From Membranipora membranacea (taxonomy: Eukaryota; Bryozoa; Gymnolaemata; Cheilostomatida; Membraniporidae): DNA of 64,000 nt. Each line of letters opens with the position of its first letter. Within the stretch, counting starts at the first letter, position 1. The notes under the pieces are model-generated. The model saw only the letters and a program-made list of their open reading frames with translations. It did no database searches and was not told the DNA's origin. Position numbers and translations under genes: made by a program. Of the stretch, positions 1 through 14,500 are shown piece by piece. Location: assembly GCA_914767715.1 (NCBI GenBank), contig OU612072.1:27032001-27096000 (forward strand). The letters run 5' to 3'.

Positions 1-1936
1 AGACTCTTGCCTCCTGCCCGAAGGCCCCTTTGTATCAGACCCTCTTGGACTATAGTAAGGGTACCTGCAGCCGTTACTTGATGATTAAATTTAATCTTGC
101 TGACTTCACCTGATAGGGCCAATCCTGACTACATCACTCAGGACAGATCAGCAGGTTTTCCTCTAATAATGGTTTATTTGGCTGTAATTTCTACATTTGG
201 GACTTCATGATTAAATTCACTTTAGATAAAATGTAGTTACATAACACAGGATAGCAGTAATTGACATTAATCTAATCAGGATACACTCCTGGATAGATAA
301 TGTCACTGATAGTAAGGGTATCGTCACTGAGTAAGGGCCTGGTAAGGATATCCTTGTACTCAGTAAGGGTATCGTCAGAGACGTCATAGATCTGTATTAT
401 GGTGGTCTGCAGTAGGAAATGTAGAATACTCGCTGGAACAATTAAATGTAAATACCTCCCTGGTCCCTCACTGGTCCCTCACTCAATGATGTTATTTGTT
501 GACTGTTATTCTCTGTGAGTCATTCACACATTAATTTCCTGCTGCCATCCTAACATGATGTTAATCAGTTGTGATGTCTACTTATTGTATATGTACAAAG
601 TTCAAAAGTCACCAGAAATATGTAAGAATGAAAACTTGAGCCAATTTATATTTTCTGCCAAAAATATGATGCCTCTGCAAGAACACAAAATTCTGACTGA
701 ACAAGTGAGATGTGATATTTATGAATGTGTACAGTATATTTATTGCCATTGTGTACAGTATATTTATTGCCATTCAAGTTTAGGGCCAGGTAATTTATGT
801 ATCTGCCCTGTACTGTACATAGACATCTAACGTATGAATGGAATAGAAGGATATTATAGTAGCCGTAACCTCATGTGTCTAGGTGAATCTAACCCTGGAT
901 CTAACTCTTGGTCTGACCAGGGAGAATGGAAACAAACCCCCTTCCATTCTCCCTGGTAGACTTCTTTCATAACAGTAGCACAAAAAGCTACATCATCTAA
1001 TTCAGTTTTTGCGACAGCTGCCATGTGATTCATGAGCTGCTGTGAGGAAGCCAGTTAAAAATAGCGACAGCCCGACAGAGCGACTATAGAGTGTGCTGAT
1101 AGAGAGACAGGATTGAGTGATATAAAGTAAAACCATATGAGGTGAGCAGCCTAATGAAATATTAGACAAAGAAGCCTTTTGTTTTAGTGCACCTAATATC
1201 TAAATAACTGGGAAATGTGTGAGCACCTCTGTGAGTACCTCTAACCACAAGACACAATCACAGTCATTGTAATCAAACAGCAGTTATCTCAAAATATTCG
1301 AGAAGCAGACTTAAAAAAGAGCATTGACAGAAAACACAGAAATCACAGGACACTAGAGTGAAGCTGTAAAAATGAATCAGTGTAATAAAATTACTCAAAA
1401 TGCTGAGCAGACCCGAGTATCCTTATAACTGGATATATTAGGGTCGATTATAAAGGTCATATTATTAATCAGCCACCCATTGTATCTAAGTGTGCAGGCA
1501 GCTAGGCAGCGTACCTGAATACAGGCAGTGTATGAAACAACATGTATGTTCAGCCATAAAAAATAACAAGCAGCATATCATCAAATTAACTAAATCCAAC
1601 ATGTTTTAATCTGCTGTTTTATATGATCGACATTCAATGAACATGTTTGACACTAATTTCTTGAACACTGGACCAAAACGATAATGAGAATTTTGATTTT
1701 TTAATACTGCTTTGCTACTTAATGTAACAATTTTTTTTATGATAACCCTCGTATCTTAGACGGTGGTCAGGCTTTTAGCGATCAACATTTTTGCGAAAAA
1801 CACAGAAATAAAAAACCAAGCTGTAATCACCAAATCATAGAAACCAGTCGCCAGCTAGATCATTGGCTAGATCCAGTCCTTCTCACAATCACTTTGTGTG
1901 ATATATAATGTTTATATAAATATTATATTTACTTAC
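1..1936. other. Left flank, no exon recognised
   Basis: I see no coding segment that I can support here. The minus-strand gene starting at 2131 must continue leftwards, so this stretch is probably its first intron; I looked for a continuation of its NIDO domain and did not find one. A short perfect hairpin lies at 911-961. The small plus-strand open frame at 555-830 contains a duplicated 23-bp segment and looks like chance. Confidence 0.4.
911..961. repeat. Short inverted repeat (CCAGGGAG family)
   Basis: The left arm ccagggagaatggaa pairs perfectly with ttccattctccctgg across a loop of about 10 bases. Counting flanking bases, the stem reaches about 20 bp with one bulge. The CCAGGGAG/CTCCCTGG ends recur in palindromes at 15335-15388 and near 20556-20574, so this is probably one copy of a tiny dispersed palindromic repeat. 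Confidence 0.6.
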
Positions 1937-2131
1937 CCAGACGCTGTTTTTACGCTGAGAATAGAACACAATCGGAGTTCTCAGAGGATATTCTTCTGAC
2001 GCGCTGTCGTCACCGTTTCCTACGTCCAGATTCAGATCGAGCGCTATTCCGTACGGGTAGAGTAAATCTATACTGGCTGCATTCAGTAAATGTAGAATAC
2101 ACAACGTAATCAGCAGTCTGATACCCTCCAT
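1937..2131 (-). CDS. NIDO-domain secreted protein, first coding exon (partial gene)
   Basis: This is the first exon of a gene on the minus strand that runs off the left edge. The 65 codons begin with a typical signal peptide (residues 2-20, hydrophobic core LLITLCILHLL). A segment DLLYPYG...LDLNLDVGNGDDS...LRTPIVFYSQRKNSVW follows. It matches the start of the nidogen-like NIDO domain: the LYPYG motif, then an acidic GDD, then a P-x-x-FY stretch before the strand that in the family continues into an N-N-G loop. The exon ends in phase 0 at a clean donor (TGG|GTAAGT). NIDO domains occur in nidogens, tectorins, SNED1 and mucin-like proteins, so the precise product cannot be told. The start codon is chosen because it opens the signal peptide and lies about 105 bp below a TATA box. 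No further exons were found inside the window. Confidence 0.65.
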
Positions 2132-2537
2132 GATATCCAGTAGTGAGATAATTCACTGGAGCTCTGGGTGGCAAATACTATCAGCCCCAAAATCTAGCTC
2201 TGGACTGATCTCTTAGAATCAAGGTGTAAGCTCCCCTTTATATAAATATATCATCCTAATACTTTACTCATTACCGATAGATGAATGCGGCTTATACTGT
2301 CCAATCATAGGCAAGTATGATTAGGATTTCCAAGCATCATCACAATGTGATGATCACTGGGTTTTTAAACCTAGAAAACCAAACTCTTTTAATAGGAGGT
2401 AATAAAAGCAGTTTTTGTAAACAAAGAAAGAAATTAAAAAGGAAAAATTGAAATTTGTCCGTTTTAATTAACATTTAAACTGAAAGGACAAACAGAACCA
2501 CCTTGATAATTTCCAGCACACTGGTTTGAAGTGAATA
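2132..2537. promoter_or_regulatory. Divergent intergenic region between NIDO gene and PHF10-like gene
   Basis: Only about 400 bp separate the two ATG codons, which point away from each other. The minus-strand gene has a TATA box; I see none positioned for the plus-strand gene, as expected for a housekeeping promoter. Regulatory elements for both genes must lie in or near this stretch, unless an upstream untranslated exon exists. Confidence 0.45.
2236..2245 (-). promoter_or_regulatory. TATA box of the NIDO-domain gene
   Basis: Read on the minus strand this is TATATAAAGG followed by GGAGC, a strong TATA element. Transcription would be expected about 30 bp further on, near 2208-2215, leaving a 5' UTR of roughly 80 bases before the ATG at 2131. 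No experimental support. Confidence 0.5.
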
Positions 2538-5500
2538 ATGGATGCAGCAGGGGTTTTTGTAAAGGAGAGTGAAGCAACTGCTAGTGAACAGGTGAGCCAT
2601 TTCTCTTGAATGATAATCTTGGTTAACTATCTAAATTCTATAAATCATGATATTGATAACAATAACCATAGAGTAATACCCATTTTAGTCCAATATTCAC
2701 AGGTCTACTACACACCAGAGTCTCAGGTATGAATAACTGTCTCAAGAAACTTACAGGTTCAGTCAAATAATACTCCAGACCCTGATTTTGTAGTAGACCT
2801 TTTAGTCCCCAACCAAACTTGGGTCTCTGGTCATGTTGTTTTGGAGTAGACCCGTCCCGTTGATACACTTGAAATGGTGCACTTTGGGGTGTACACTAAC
2901 AACTAGTTAATGGCAGATGCTCAATTCATATAAATATACAACTCACCGAATTACACTATTCTACCTCTGAATCGACAACCATCAAAGTAATTTAATCCTG
3001 ATCGACTTGTCCTGTTACGGTGATATCGAACCTAGAGATAGACAAAAACATGGGTGAGAGACAATGTCATGATAGGAAACATATACAAATATAAACAGAA
3101 CAAGATATTCACTCGCAAGCACAATCACGCAATCATGTTGTTGTTGTTTGTTGTTGTTTGTGGTTGTTTGTTGTTGTTTGTTGTTGTTTGTTGCTGTTTT
3201 TGTTGTTATTTTCTGATGGTTTTATAATACTATCTAATACTGAATATGTGGCTAGATATCTGGGTCCTGCTGCCACATATTTCAGCTCCAATTAATATTT
3301 TTGTTGTGCTCAGCTCTCTCGGTGGATCCAGAGTCCCCGAGCTAAACTCTTTACTTGCTATTAATACCTCACTCACTCTCCCTAATCATCCATGTTCATT
3401 CATGTATGAACCAGGGCTTCCCATTCATACTGTTAAACATATTTGTGATACTTTGTAGTTGTCTTCTCTTGTACACGAGAAGGCAACTAGCTAATGTAAT
3501 ACATAAAATTCCTCATACTCACAATCTCTACTAGGATTCACATTACGCGTAACCACATTCATCTAAACTCGTTCACAACACCGTGATCTGGATTCTTGTT
3601 ACTTCAGATACCTATCTATGCTTTGCTGTGTCACTCACCATTCAATTATAGGATTGCTCAGTACCTATACAAAATATGATTGAAAAGTTCTAGGGGTGTG
3701 GGAGGGGGTTCTGTTACTCTTAACTAAACATGGTGTTTAGTTTCCTGGATAATCATTTGTCTTTAGCTGCACAATAAGTTGACCTTCTGTTCATTAACTA
3801 GACAACATTCATGTTTGTTTCACACTCAAGTTGCAGGAAACATCAGAGGCTGTAATGGAAGTTGATGACATCAGTCCAGATGGAGCCAAGACTGACGAGA
3901 GTGAGATACAAGCGGAAGAGAAGATAGCTGCAGCTTATGAGCAGCAGAGGAGATCAAGTAAGGGTTAACATCGTATGACCTTTGAACCTTGGTTACCTAA
4001 CCTGGCATGATAAGCTTTTTTAGTGGAGGAGGGTGGCTGACCCAACCATCAAACAATGATCGTCAAGACAAGCTATTCGTTACAATGATAGATGTTTATA
4101 GTTTTACTTTCAGTATATAGTGAATGAATGTATAAAGTTTGTAGTTCAACAAAGAGTAATAATATACTTGTGGTTATCTCGTGGTGGTGATTAAACCACT
4201 GAGCTTAGCTGAGCGATGCGACAAGTTAACTGATTTAAACTGCACTAACTAACTAACTAGGCCTATGCATTCTCTGGGCCATTAAGGGAAGATATATCCT
4301 TATATTGACCTGACCTGACCCTCTAGCCTATGAAATGTTACACTGAGTACTGAGTACGATCTCGTACATTGTCAATACGGCCTCAATCAGGGATCAGCTA
4401 GATGTTATCTTGGTGCATGCTTATCTCAGTAGGCTGTCTATTATTTATGTGTGATTCTTCTATCTTCAGTAGAGTTTTTATACCGGCAAATTTTCTACTC
4501 CATCTACATTATGTATTTGATATGTTTTAGTAGACAAAGCTGATGTTACCAAGGAAGTCCCTGGTGTAGACAAGACACCCATCTCAGAAAGAGCAGCAGT
4601 AGCTGTGGATATGGAAGCTGGCGCTGTAACCGATAGTGGAGCTGATAGATCTACTGACAAAGTACAAACAGAGGAGGGTAATAGTAAAGAGTCTAAACCT
4701 GCTGAAACATCTACAGATAATCCAGATCAGGCCGAGCCAACAATTAATAATACTGGTGAGAATACGAGCTCAGCTCAACTTATCAAACTAGGTCAAGGTC
4801 ATCAGATAACTAATGTTCACCAGGCCTCAATATAAATATACTTGTTCTCAGTTCTGACATCACATATAAATCACTGCATCACTTCACAATCACATATAAA
4901 TCATTGCATCACTTCACAATCACATATAATTCACTGCATCACTTCACAATCACATATAAATCACTGCATCACATCACAATCACATATAAATCACTCCATC
5001 ACTTCACAATCACATATAAATCACTGCATCACTTCACAATCACATATAAATCACACCATCACTTCACAATCACATATAAATCACTGCATCACTTCACAAT
5101 CACATATAAATCACTGCATCACTTCACAATCACATATAAATCACTGCATCACTTCACAATCACATATAAATCACTGCATCACTTCACAATCACATATAAA
5201 TCACTGCATCACTTCACAATCACATATAAATCACTGCATCACTTCACAATCACATATAAATCACTGTATCACTTCACAATCACATATAAATCACACCATC
5301 ACTTCACAATCACATATAAATCACTGCATCACTTCACAATCACATATAAATCACTGCATCACTTCACAATCACATATAAATCACTGCATCACTTCACAAT
5401 CACATATAAATCACTGCATCACTTCACAATCACATATAATTCACTCCATCACTTCATAATCACATATAAATCACTCCATCACTTCACCGTTTTTAATTTG

Positions 5501-8500
5501 AAGTAGATACGAATATAGGTTGCACTCCTTATTACAATAAAAATGATTTTATTAAAATTGCACTAATTGTTTGACAGATGAGCCTATGCTGCCAGCCTCA
5601 GCCGTGGATGCAGTGGACACCCCGGCTACAGATTCAGGTGGCAGCTCTACTCCAGTATCAGGCTCAGCCTCAGGTACAGCCACACCGACAACACAGAAGC
5701 GTACGAGGATTACTAACAGTAAACTCATGCTTAAAAGGTGAGTAAGATTCTGTAACAGCTGAGTGTCCTTAAAGATGCTCAGTTATAAGTTATATGTAGG
5801 CTACACAATATACAGTAAGTGTATTATAAGTTAGCCCCTCTTGGCAAGCTAACGCAGGCAGGCAAGCTACTTATAAGTACTGTAAGCCTGGATTGTGAGT
5901 GACTCACACTAGTTACAGTTAATACCACACACAGTACACGTAATCAATGATTTGTAGACTAACCGACTATGATAGACTAACTAAGGGAAGATCAGGAAGG
6001 TATAAGTTATTATCTTAGTTCTCGTTAGTCTGTCTGTTAGTCCTGTTGTTCTGTTCTTGTTATGTTATTCCGAGTTGTAAATCAACCTATTGGACAATTT
6101 TACCAAGGAGTTGTCTCACCAAGGATTTATTGATCCCTCATGCGTTGTTAGGTTTAGAGCCTATTTTTATATGCCTCCACCGGCTGGTTGTCAGGCTTTA
6201 TGGTGTAGAAATTTCTGTGTTCTGTGAACACAGGGAGGCACAATAACCACTGACTTCTGATCATTGAGCTCACAAACTTAGACTGAATATTAATCACGTA
6301 TTGCAGTTAAAAGTAGCCTCTCCAAAGTCATACCTTGGTAGACACAATTTTATAATCTGTGGAGAACTGAGACAATTAGAAGTTTTTACCGCAAGCTTGT
6401 CAAATTTTTTGAAACAGAAATACATGTACTATCTAAAACATAACGCAACATTTTAACCTCTCTCCCATCTACATGGAGGCATTCAATTATCCTGACACCC
6501 ATATACAAAGTTTTTACTATTTACCCTGTATACTTTATTTTGTATACTGTATATAATATACTGTGTATAAGATACTGTGCATAATATACTGTGCATAATA
6601 TACTGTGCATAATATACTGTGCATAATATACTGTGCATAATATACTGTGCATAATATACTGTGCATAATATACTGTGCATAATATACTGTGCATAATATA
6701 CTGTGCATAATATACTGTGTATAATATACTGTGCATAATATACTGTGCATAATATACTGTACATAATATACTGTATACAGTATACTGTGCATAATATACT
6801 GTGCATAATATACTGTATATAATATACTGTGCATAATATACTGTATATAATATACTGTATATAATATACTGTGCATAATATACTGTATATAATATACTGC
6901 ACACGCTACTCCTACAGGTATAATATTATATCCGTATGTGGAATCGAAAGTTATATTCTCGATTACATTTTATTTCCCTGTCGATAAGGCTTCGCAACAA
7001 GAGATTATCAAATTTCTTGAACCTGTAATTTTTAGCATAAATAATTCTGTGAATATCTAGGCGCATCTTGTTGTAGTTTACCACAGGGAGTTGGTGCTGA
7101 TGCTTTATTTGAATATAAATGGCCGCCATACGATGACCATGCAGAATATTACATGTTACAAGAACAAGTATCTGTGTACTTAGATGTTAAATCATTCCGC
7201 AGGAAGTATCCGGGTAAGTGTCTGTATAAAGTGTCTCTATAATGTGATAATAACCGGGTCTGGAGCAAATCAGCTTCTCCTGTATAATAGAGAGCAATGC
7301 TGTCTTTGTTTGTACCTGTCTTTAAATTTTACGCGACTTTGAACGATAACGAAAATACTGAATATTGAATTTCCGGACAGATGGACAGCCTCATAATCAA
7401 ATCTACTGAATTCTTGTTTGTTGGAAGATTCGCAAACAATCATTTTTTATGTATTTATAACTTGTGTTGCAAATAATTTTAAGATAAATAAATTTAAAAT
7501 TCAAATTGAGATTTGTAGGGTGAAGTATGCACATTCACCTCAAATTACTGTATGTTGAAAATGAAACAAACTGACCCAAATATACTGTTGTGCCGTGGTG
7601 TGATTACGTCCATTTTACTCGAGTTAGGTAGATAGGTAACAGACAAGTAATTCTTTCTGTGCTGATTGCAGACTTAGAAAGGAGACAGATTGACATTGAA
7701 GAGAGAAATTATCTAAAAGATGTGGGAGCTGTCACGGAGATGCAGTGTGATCTGGGTATGGTTTATATTAATTAGACATGACTGTGTGTAACACTTAGTC
7801 TATATTACTCAGGGGGGTCTTTCAATTGGAAAAAGCGATCCTTTACCAAAGCAAGTTATCACTATCACATCGCTCAAAATTATCACTCACTTGGTCTTTC
7901 AATTAGACAAAATCGCTCCCAAATCGCTCACTCAGATTGTATATAGTTCTATTATCAAGTGAGCGATCTGAAAGCGAGAGCCCTAGCAGGTATCGCTCAG
8001 GCAGTGAGTGAGTTATCAGATTGCGATTTTGGGTGTTTCTAGTTGAAAGACCCCCCAGACTCATAGCTATGATTTATGCTGGAGACCGAGATATCCAACG
8101 CTTAGCCTTCACAAGCTTTTGTTGTTATGTGGTGAGGGGGGAGAGGCGGTCACTAACCAACCAAGCTACTCAAGACAGGCTATCCCATAGACAGGCTATC
8201 CCATAGACAGGCTATCCCATAGACAGGCTATCCCATAGACAGGCTATCCCATAGACAGGCTATCCCATAGACAGGCTATCCCATAGACAGGCTATCCCAT
8301 AGACAGGCTATCCCATAGACAGGCTATCCCATAGACAGGCTATCCCATAGGCAGGCTATCCCATAGACAGGCTATCCCATAGACAGGCTATCCCATAGAC
8401 AGGCTATCCCATAGACAGGCTATCCCATAGACAGGCTATCCCATAGGCAGGCTATCCCATAGACAGGCTATCCCATAGACAGGCTATCCCATAGACAGGC

Positions 8501-11500
8501 TATCCCATAGACAGGCTATCCCATAGACAGGCTATCCCATAGACAGGCTATCCCATAGACAGGCTATCCCATAGACAGGCTATCCCATAGACAGGCTATC
8601 CCATAGACAGGCTATCCCATAGACAGGCTATCCCATAGACAGGCTATCCCATAGACAGGCTATCCCATAGACAGGCTATCCCATAGGCAGGCTATCCCAT
8701 AGGCAGGCTATCCCATAGGCAGGCTATCCCATAGACAGGCTATCCCATAGACAGGCTATCCCATAGACAGGCTATCCCATAGACAGGCTATCCCATAGAC
8801 AGGCTATCCCATAGGCAGGCTATCCCATAGGCAGGCTATCCCATAGGCAGGCTATCCCATAGACAGGCTATCCCATAGGCAGGCTATCCCATAGGCAGGC
8901 TATCCCATAGACAGGCTATCCCATAGGCAGGCTATCCCATAGACAGGCTATCCCATAGACAGGCTATCCCATAGACAGGCTATCCCATAGGCAGGCTATC
9001 CCATAGACAGGCTATCCCATAGACAGGCTATCCCATAGACAGGCTATCCCATAGACAGGCTATCCCATAGGCAGGCTATCCCATAGACAGGCTATCCCAT
9101 AGACAGGCTATCCCATAGACAGGCTATCCCATAGACAGGCTATCCCATAGACAGGCTATCCCATAGGCAGGCTATCCCATAGACAGGCTATCCCATAGAC
9201 AGGCTATCCCATAGACAGGCTATCCCATAGGCAGGCTATCCCATAGACAGGCTATCCCATAGACAGGCTATCCCATAGGCAGGCTATCCCATAGACAGGC
9301 TATCCCATAGACAGGCTATCCCATAGACAGGCTATCCCATAGACAGGCTATCCCATAGACAGGCTATCCCATAGGCAGGCTATCCCATAGGCAGGCTATC
9401 CCATAGGCAGGCTATCCCATAGACAGGCTATCCCATAGACAGGCTATCCCATAGACAGGCTATCCCATAGACAGGCTATCCCATAGACAGGCTATCCCAT
9501 AGACAGGCTATCCCATAGACAGGCTATCCCATAGACAGGCTATCCCATAGACAGGCTATCCCATAGACAGGCTATCCCATAGACAGGCTATCCCATAGAC
9601 AGGCTATCCCATAGACAGGCTATCCCATAGACAGGCTATCCCATAGGCAGGCTATCCCATAGACAGGCTATCCCATAGACAGGCTATCCCATAGGCAGGC
9701 TATCCCATAGGCAGGCTATCCCATAGGCAGGCTATCCCATAGACAGGCTATCCCATAGACAGGCTATCCCATAGGCAGGCTATCCCATAGGCAGGCTATC
9801 CCATAGACAGGCTATCCCATAGGCAGGCTATCCCATAGGCAGGCTATCCCATAGACAGGCTATCCCATAGGCAGGCTATCCCATAGGCAGGCTATCCCAT
9901 AGGCAGGCTATCCCATAGGCAGGCTATCCCATAGGCAGGCTATCCCATAGGCAGGCTATCCCATAGGCAGGCTATCCCATAGACAGGCTATCCCATAGAC
10001 AGGCTATCCCATAGACAGGCTATCCCATAGGCAGGCTATCCCATAGGCTATCCCATAGGCAGGCTATCCCATAGGCAGGCTATCCCATAGGCAGGCTATC
10101 CCATAGGCAGGCTATCCCATAGGCAGGCTATCCCATAGGCAGGCTATCCCATAGACAGGCTATCCCATAGACAGGCTATCCCATAGACAGGCTATCCCAT
10201 AGGCAGGCTATCCCATAGGCAGGCTATCCCATAGGCAGGCTATCCCATAGACAGGCTATCCCATAGACAGGCTATCCCATAGGCAGGCTATCCCATAGGC
10301 AGGCTATCCCATAGACAGGCTATCCCATAGGCAGGCTATCCCATAGACAGGCTATCCCATAGACAGGCTATCCCATAGACAGGCTATCCCATAGACAGGC
10401 TATCCCATAGGCAGGCTATCCCATAGACAGGCTATCCCATAGGCAGGCTATCCCATAGGCAGGCTATCCCATAGACAGGCTATCCCATAGACAGGCTATC
10501 CCATAGGCAGGCTATCCCATAGGCAGGCTATCCCATAGGCAGGCTATCCCATAGGCAGGCTATCCCATAGACAGGCTATCCCATAGACAGGCTATCCCAT
10601 AGGCAGGCTATCCCATAGACAGGCTATCCCATAGACAAGCTATCCCATAGACAGGCTATCCCATAGACAGGCTATCCCATAGGCAGGCTATCCCATAGGC
10701 AGGCTATCCCATAGACAGGCTATCCCATAGACAGGCTATCCCATAGGCAGGCTATCCCATAGGCAGGCTATCCCATAGGCAGGCTATCCCATAGGCAGGC
10801 TATCCCATAGACAGGCTATCCCATAGACAGGCTATCCCATAGACAGGCTATCCCATAGGCAGGCTATCCCATAGACAGGCTATCCCATAGACAGGCTATC
10901 CCATAGGCAGGCTATCCCATAGACAGGCTATCCCATAGACAGGCTATCCCATAGACAGGCTATCCCATAGACAGGCTATCCCATAGACAGGCTATCCCAT
11001 AGACAGGCTATCCCATAGACAGGCTATCCCATAGGCAGGCTATCCCATAGGCAGGCTATCCCATAGGCAGGCTATCCCATAGACAGGCTATCCCATAGAC
11101 AGGCTATCCCATAGACAGGCTATCCCATAGACAGGCTATCCCATAGGCAGGCTATCCCATAGACAGGCTATCCCATAGGCAGGCTATCCCATAGGCAGGC
11201 TATCCCATAGACAGGCTATCCCATAGACAGGCTATCCCATAGACAGGCTATCCCATAGACAGGCTATCCCATAGACAGGCTATCCCATGCTCAACTCCAT
11301 ACCAAACATTAACGGAATAATGTTGGGTTTTGGGGAGCAGCACACATACTATTCTTCGGGGGGGGGGGGGGGGGGGAGGTCGAAAGTCCAGGGGACTCAG
11401 ACTAATATACTCTATGACTCTACTGTGTGATTATTTACTTAACTGTACATCACATTACACCATACAGTATACACCATACAGTATACACCATACAGTATAC

Positions 11501-14500
11501 CATACAGTATACCATACACCATACAGTATACAGTGTACCATACAGTATACAGTATACCATACACCATACAGTATACCATACACCATACAGTATACAGTAT
11601 ACCATACACCATACAGTATACCATACACCATACAGTATACCCGATTGATGTGATTGATGTGATTGTTATGGCCGGTCTGTACTATACTATACAGGATACC
11701 TGATATATGAGATTGTATTTTGCAGGTCTGACAGCTTTACGTAGTGATGATATCTCAGATCTGATGACTCAAGATTATCCAGAGAAATATGAGGTCAGTT
11801 TGAACTAAAATTCCTGGTAGCCATTACCAATTTAGTAGTATGTAGAAACATTGAAAAACCAATATGCAGTCATTGTATTTCTAGTTTGAACCTTGAAAAT
11901 TGATTTATAACTTTGTATAACGAATGTAGATACTACATCGTGCCATGTTACTGATATATTATGTTAATAACTTATAACTGATATATTGTATTGCATTCAC
12001 ATCTTACTGATATATCTGATTGACAGGAATATGCCAAAGTTCTACAGAAGAGAGAAGAGGACAGATTAGCTAAAAAACATCAGGATTTACTCGAGCAAAA
12101 GAACGTCCCTCAGCAGGTATAAGAAGACCTTGACCTTTGTATCCGTCTCTGTATAAGGCTGCTGTATGTAACAGCTGTATATGTACAGCTGGACTAGTTA
12201 CTTGACAAGGCCGGACCTTGAGCTGCTCGAGTTCCCGTGTTCTCACTTCGCTACTTGATCTTCAGCCCATCACTGAACTTGGTGTTTTTTGTATTATTCT
12301 TTCAGGCACCGATAAATAAATCTGATATTAAGAGACTTACAGAGAAAGCTATAAAAGCCGCAGCTACATATAACAGCTTCCTTATGAGAGAAAAGAGAGA
12401 AGCCAGACAGCATTACTATGATATACAGACTGGGGTATGTATGCAGCATACAATATACAGTACAGTACAGCATGTTCATAGGCTGACTAACTCCTCTGTC
12501 TGACAAAACCTTCTATACATACATACATAATGTGTTGTAATTTTTATATAATATAACTCCCTTCCATTGACTCTACAATATTTAATTTCAATATGACGTT
12601 GCCAAGTTTGTTGTCAGTATTTGTTGATGAAGCTTTAATTCTGCACAAGTAAAAGGTTACATTCAGTTAAACTATACGGAGATAAACATCGATGAGCAGC
12701 ACATCAATTAGGAGTTCCCCCCTCTCGGTGATCAGTAGTCAGAGAGGGAACAACTTGAAATTCAATAATACATTTTGATATATAATAATACATCAGCTTA
12801 ATTATACTTCAATGGCAAATACCTCGGAGGGATGTGTATTCTGATGTATGATAATCACGGTATGGACTATCCACCCCTGTCCATATACTCTACTTGGTTA
12901 TCAATAGTAAAAGATTTCTCTGTATGAAAGAAATAATTGTCTTTATATTAAAAGGTCGTACAATATCCGAAAAATAAGAAGAGGGCGTTACCCCCGGAGC
13001 TTACACGACCTTCACCTTATCCAGTCACTGTGCTTAGAGGTCAATACAGCTCGTATTACAGGCAGTGAGTGAAGTTCTCTAACAATAAACATATTATACT
13101 GTTACCAAACTGATATTTATTCTCTATACACTAGGACTAGGTCTTATTTGACCGCCCTATATAACGAGATATGTTTGGGGTAGTGACCCTATAACATTGC
13201 CCACTGGAATATGGTTCTCTTTTTCGCAGGCAGCATACGACATCTTATGATGCTATGACTATTTCTCTTCCACTCACGACTTTACTTGATACTGTTTATC
13301 TGTGTTGTAGTTACACGAGTGATGAAATAAAGTATCTACCCCTGAAGTCAGTTGTATATAATCCGCCCCTGAGAATACACAATCCTTACATGCCTCTCCC
13401 CCCGGATCAGCCGGAGATTGATCAGATCGCTAGTCATCAACAACATCATCAGCATCAGGTATAAACATCATCCTCATCAGGTATAAACATCATCCACATC
13501 AGGTATAAACATCGTCCACATCAGGTATAAACATCATCCACATCAGGTATAAACATCATCCACATCAGGTATAAACATCATCCACATCAGGTATAAACAT
13601 CATCCACATCAGGTATAAACATCGTCCACATCAGGTATAAACATCGTCCACATCAGGTATAAACATCGTCCACATCAGGTATAAACATCGTCCACATCAG
13701 GTATAAACATCATCCACATCAGGTATAAACATCATCCACATCAGGTACAAACATCATCCACATCAGGTATAAACATCGTCCACATCAGGTATAAACATCA
13801 TCCACATCAGGTATAAACATCATCCACATCAGGTACAGACATCATCCACATCAGGTATAAACATCGTCCACATCAGGTATAAACATCGTCCACATCAGGT
13901 ATAAACATCATCCACATCAGGTATAAACATCATCCACATCAGGTATAAACATCGTCCACATCAGGTATAAACATCATCCACATCAGGTACAAACATCATC
14001 CACATCAGGTATAAACATCGTCCACATCAGGTATAAACATCATCCACATCAGGTATAAACATCATCCACATCAGGTACAGACATCATCCACATCAGGTAT
14101 AAACATCGTCCACATCAGGTATAAACATCGTCCACATCAGGTATAAACATCATCCACATCAGGTATAAACATCGTCCACATCAGGTATAAACATCATCCA
14201 CATCAGGTATAAACATCATCCACATCAGGTATAAACATCATCCACATCAGGTACAAACATCATCCACATCAGGTATAAACATCATCCACATCAGGTATAA
14301 ACATCATCCACATCAGGTACAGACATCATCCACATCAGGTATAAACATCGTCCACATCAGGTATAAACATCGTCCACATCAGGTATAAACATCATCCACA
14401 TCAGGTATAAACATCGTCCACATCAGGTATAAACATCATCAGCATCAGGTATAAACATCATCCACATCAGGTATAAACATCGTCCACATCAGGTATAAAC

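Noticed and set aside
555-830. 91-codon plus-strand open frame near the left end
   Set aside because: Low-complexity, contains a duplicated segment, and no conserved sequence or splice context supports it.
4842-5506. Two overlapping about 200-codon plus-strand open frames
   Set aside because: They exist only because a 30-bp minisatellite with no stop in two frames is repeated 21 times; no other coding character, and they lie between two well-supported exons.
8173-11288. CRISPR-like array
   Set aside because: Units are contiguous 16-bp repeats with no spacers and sit in an intron of an animal gene; it is a minisatellite.
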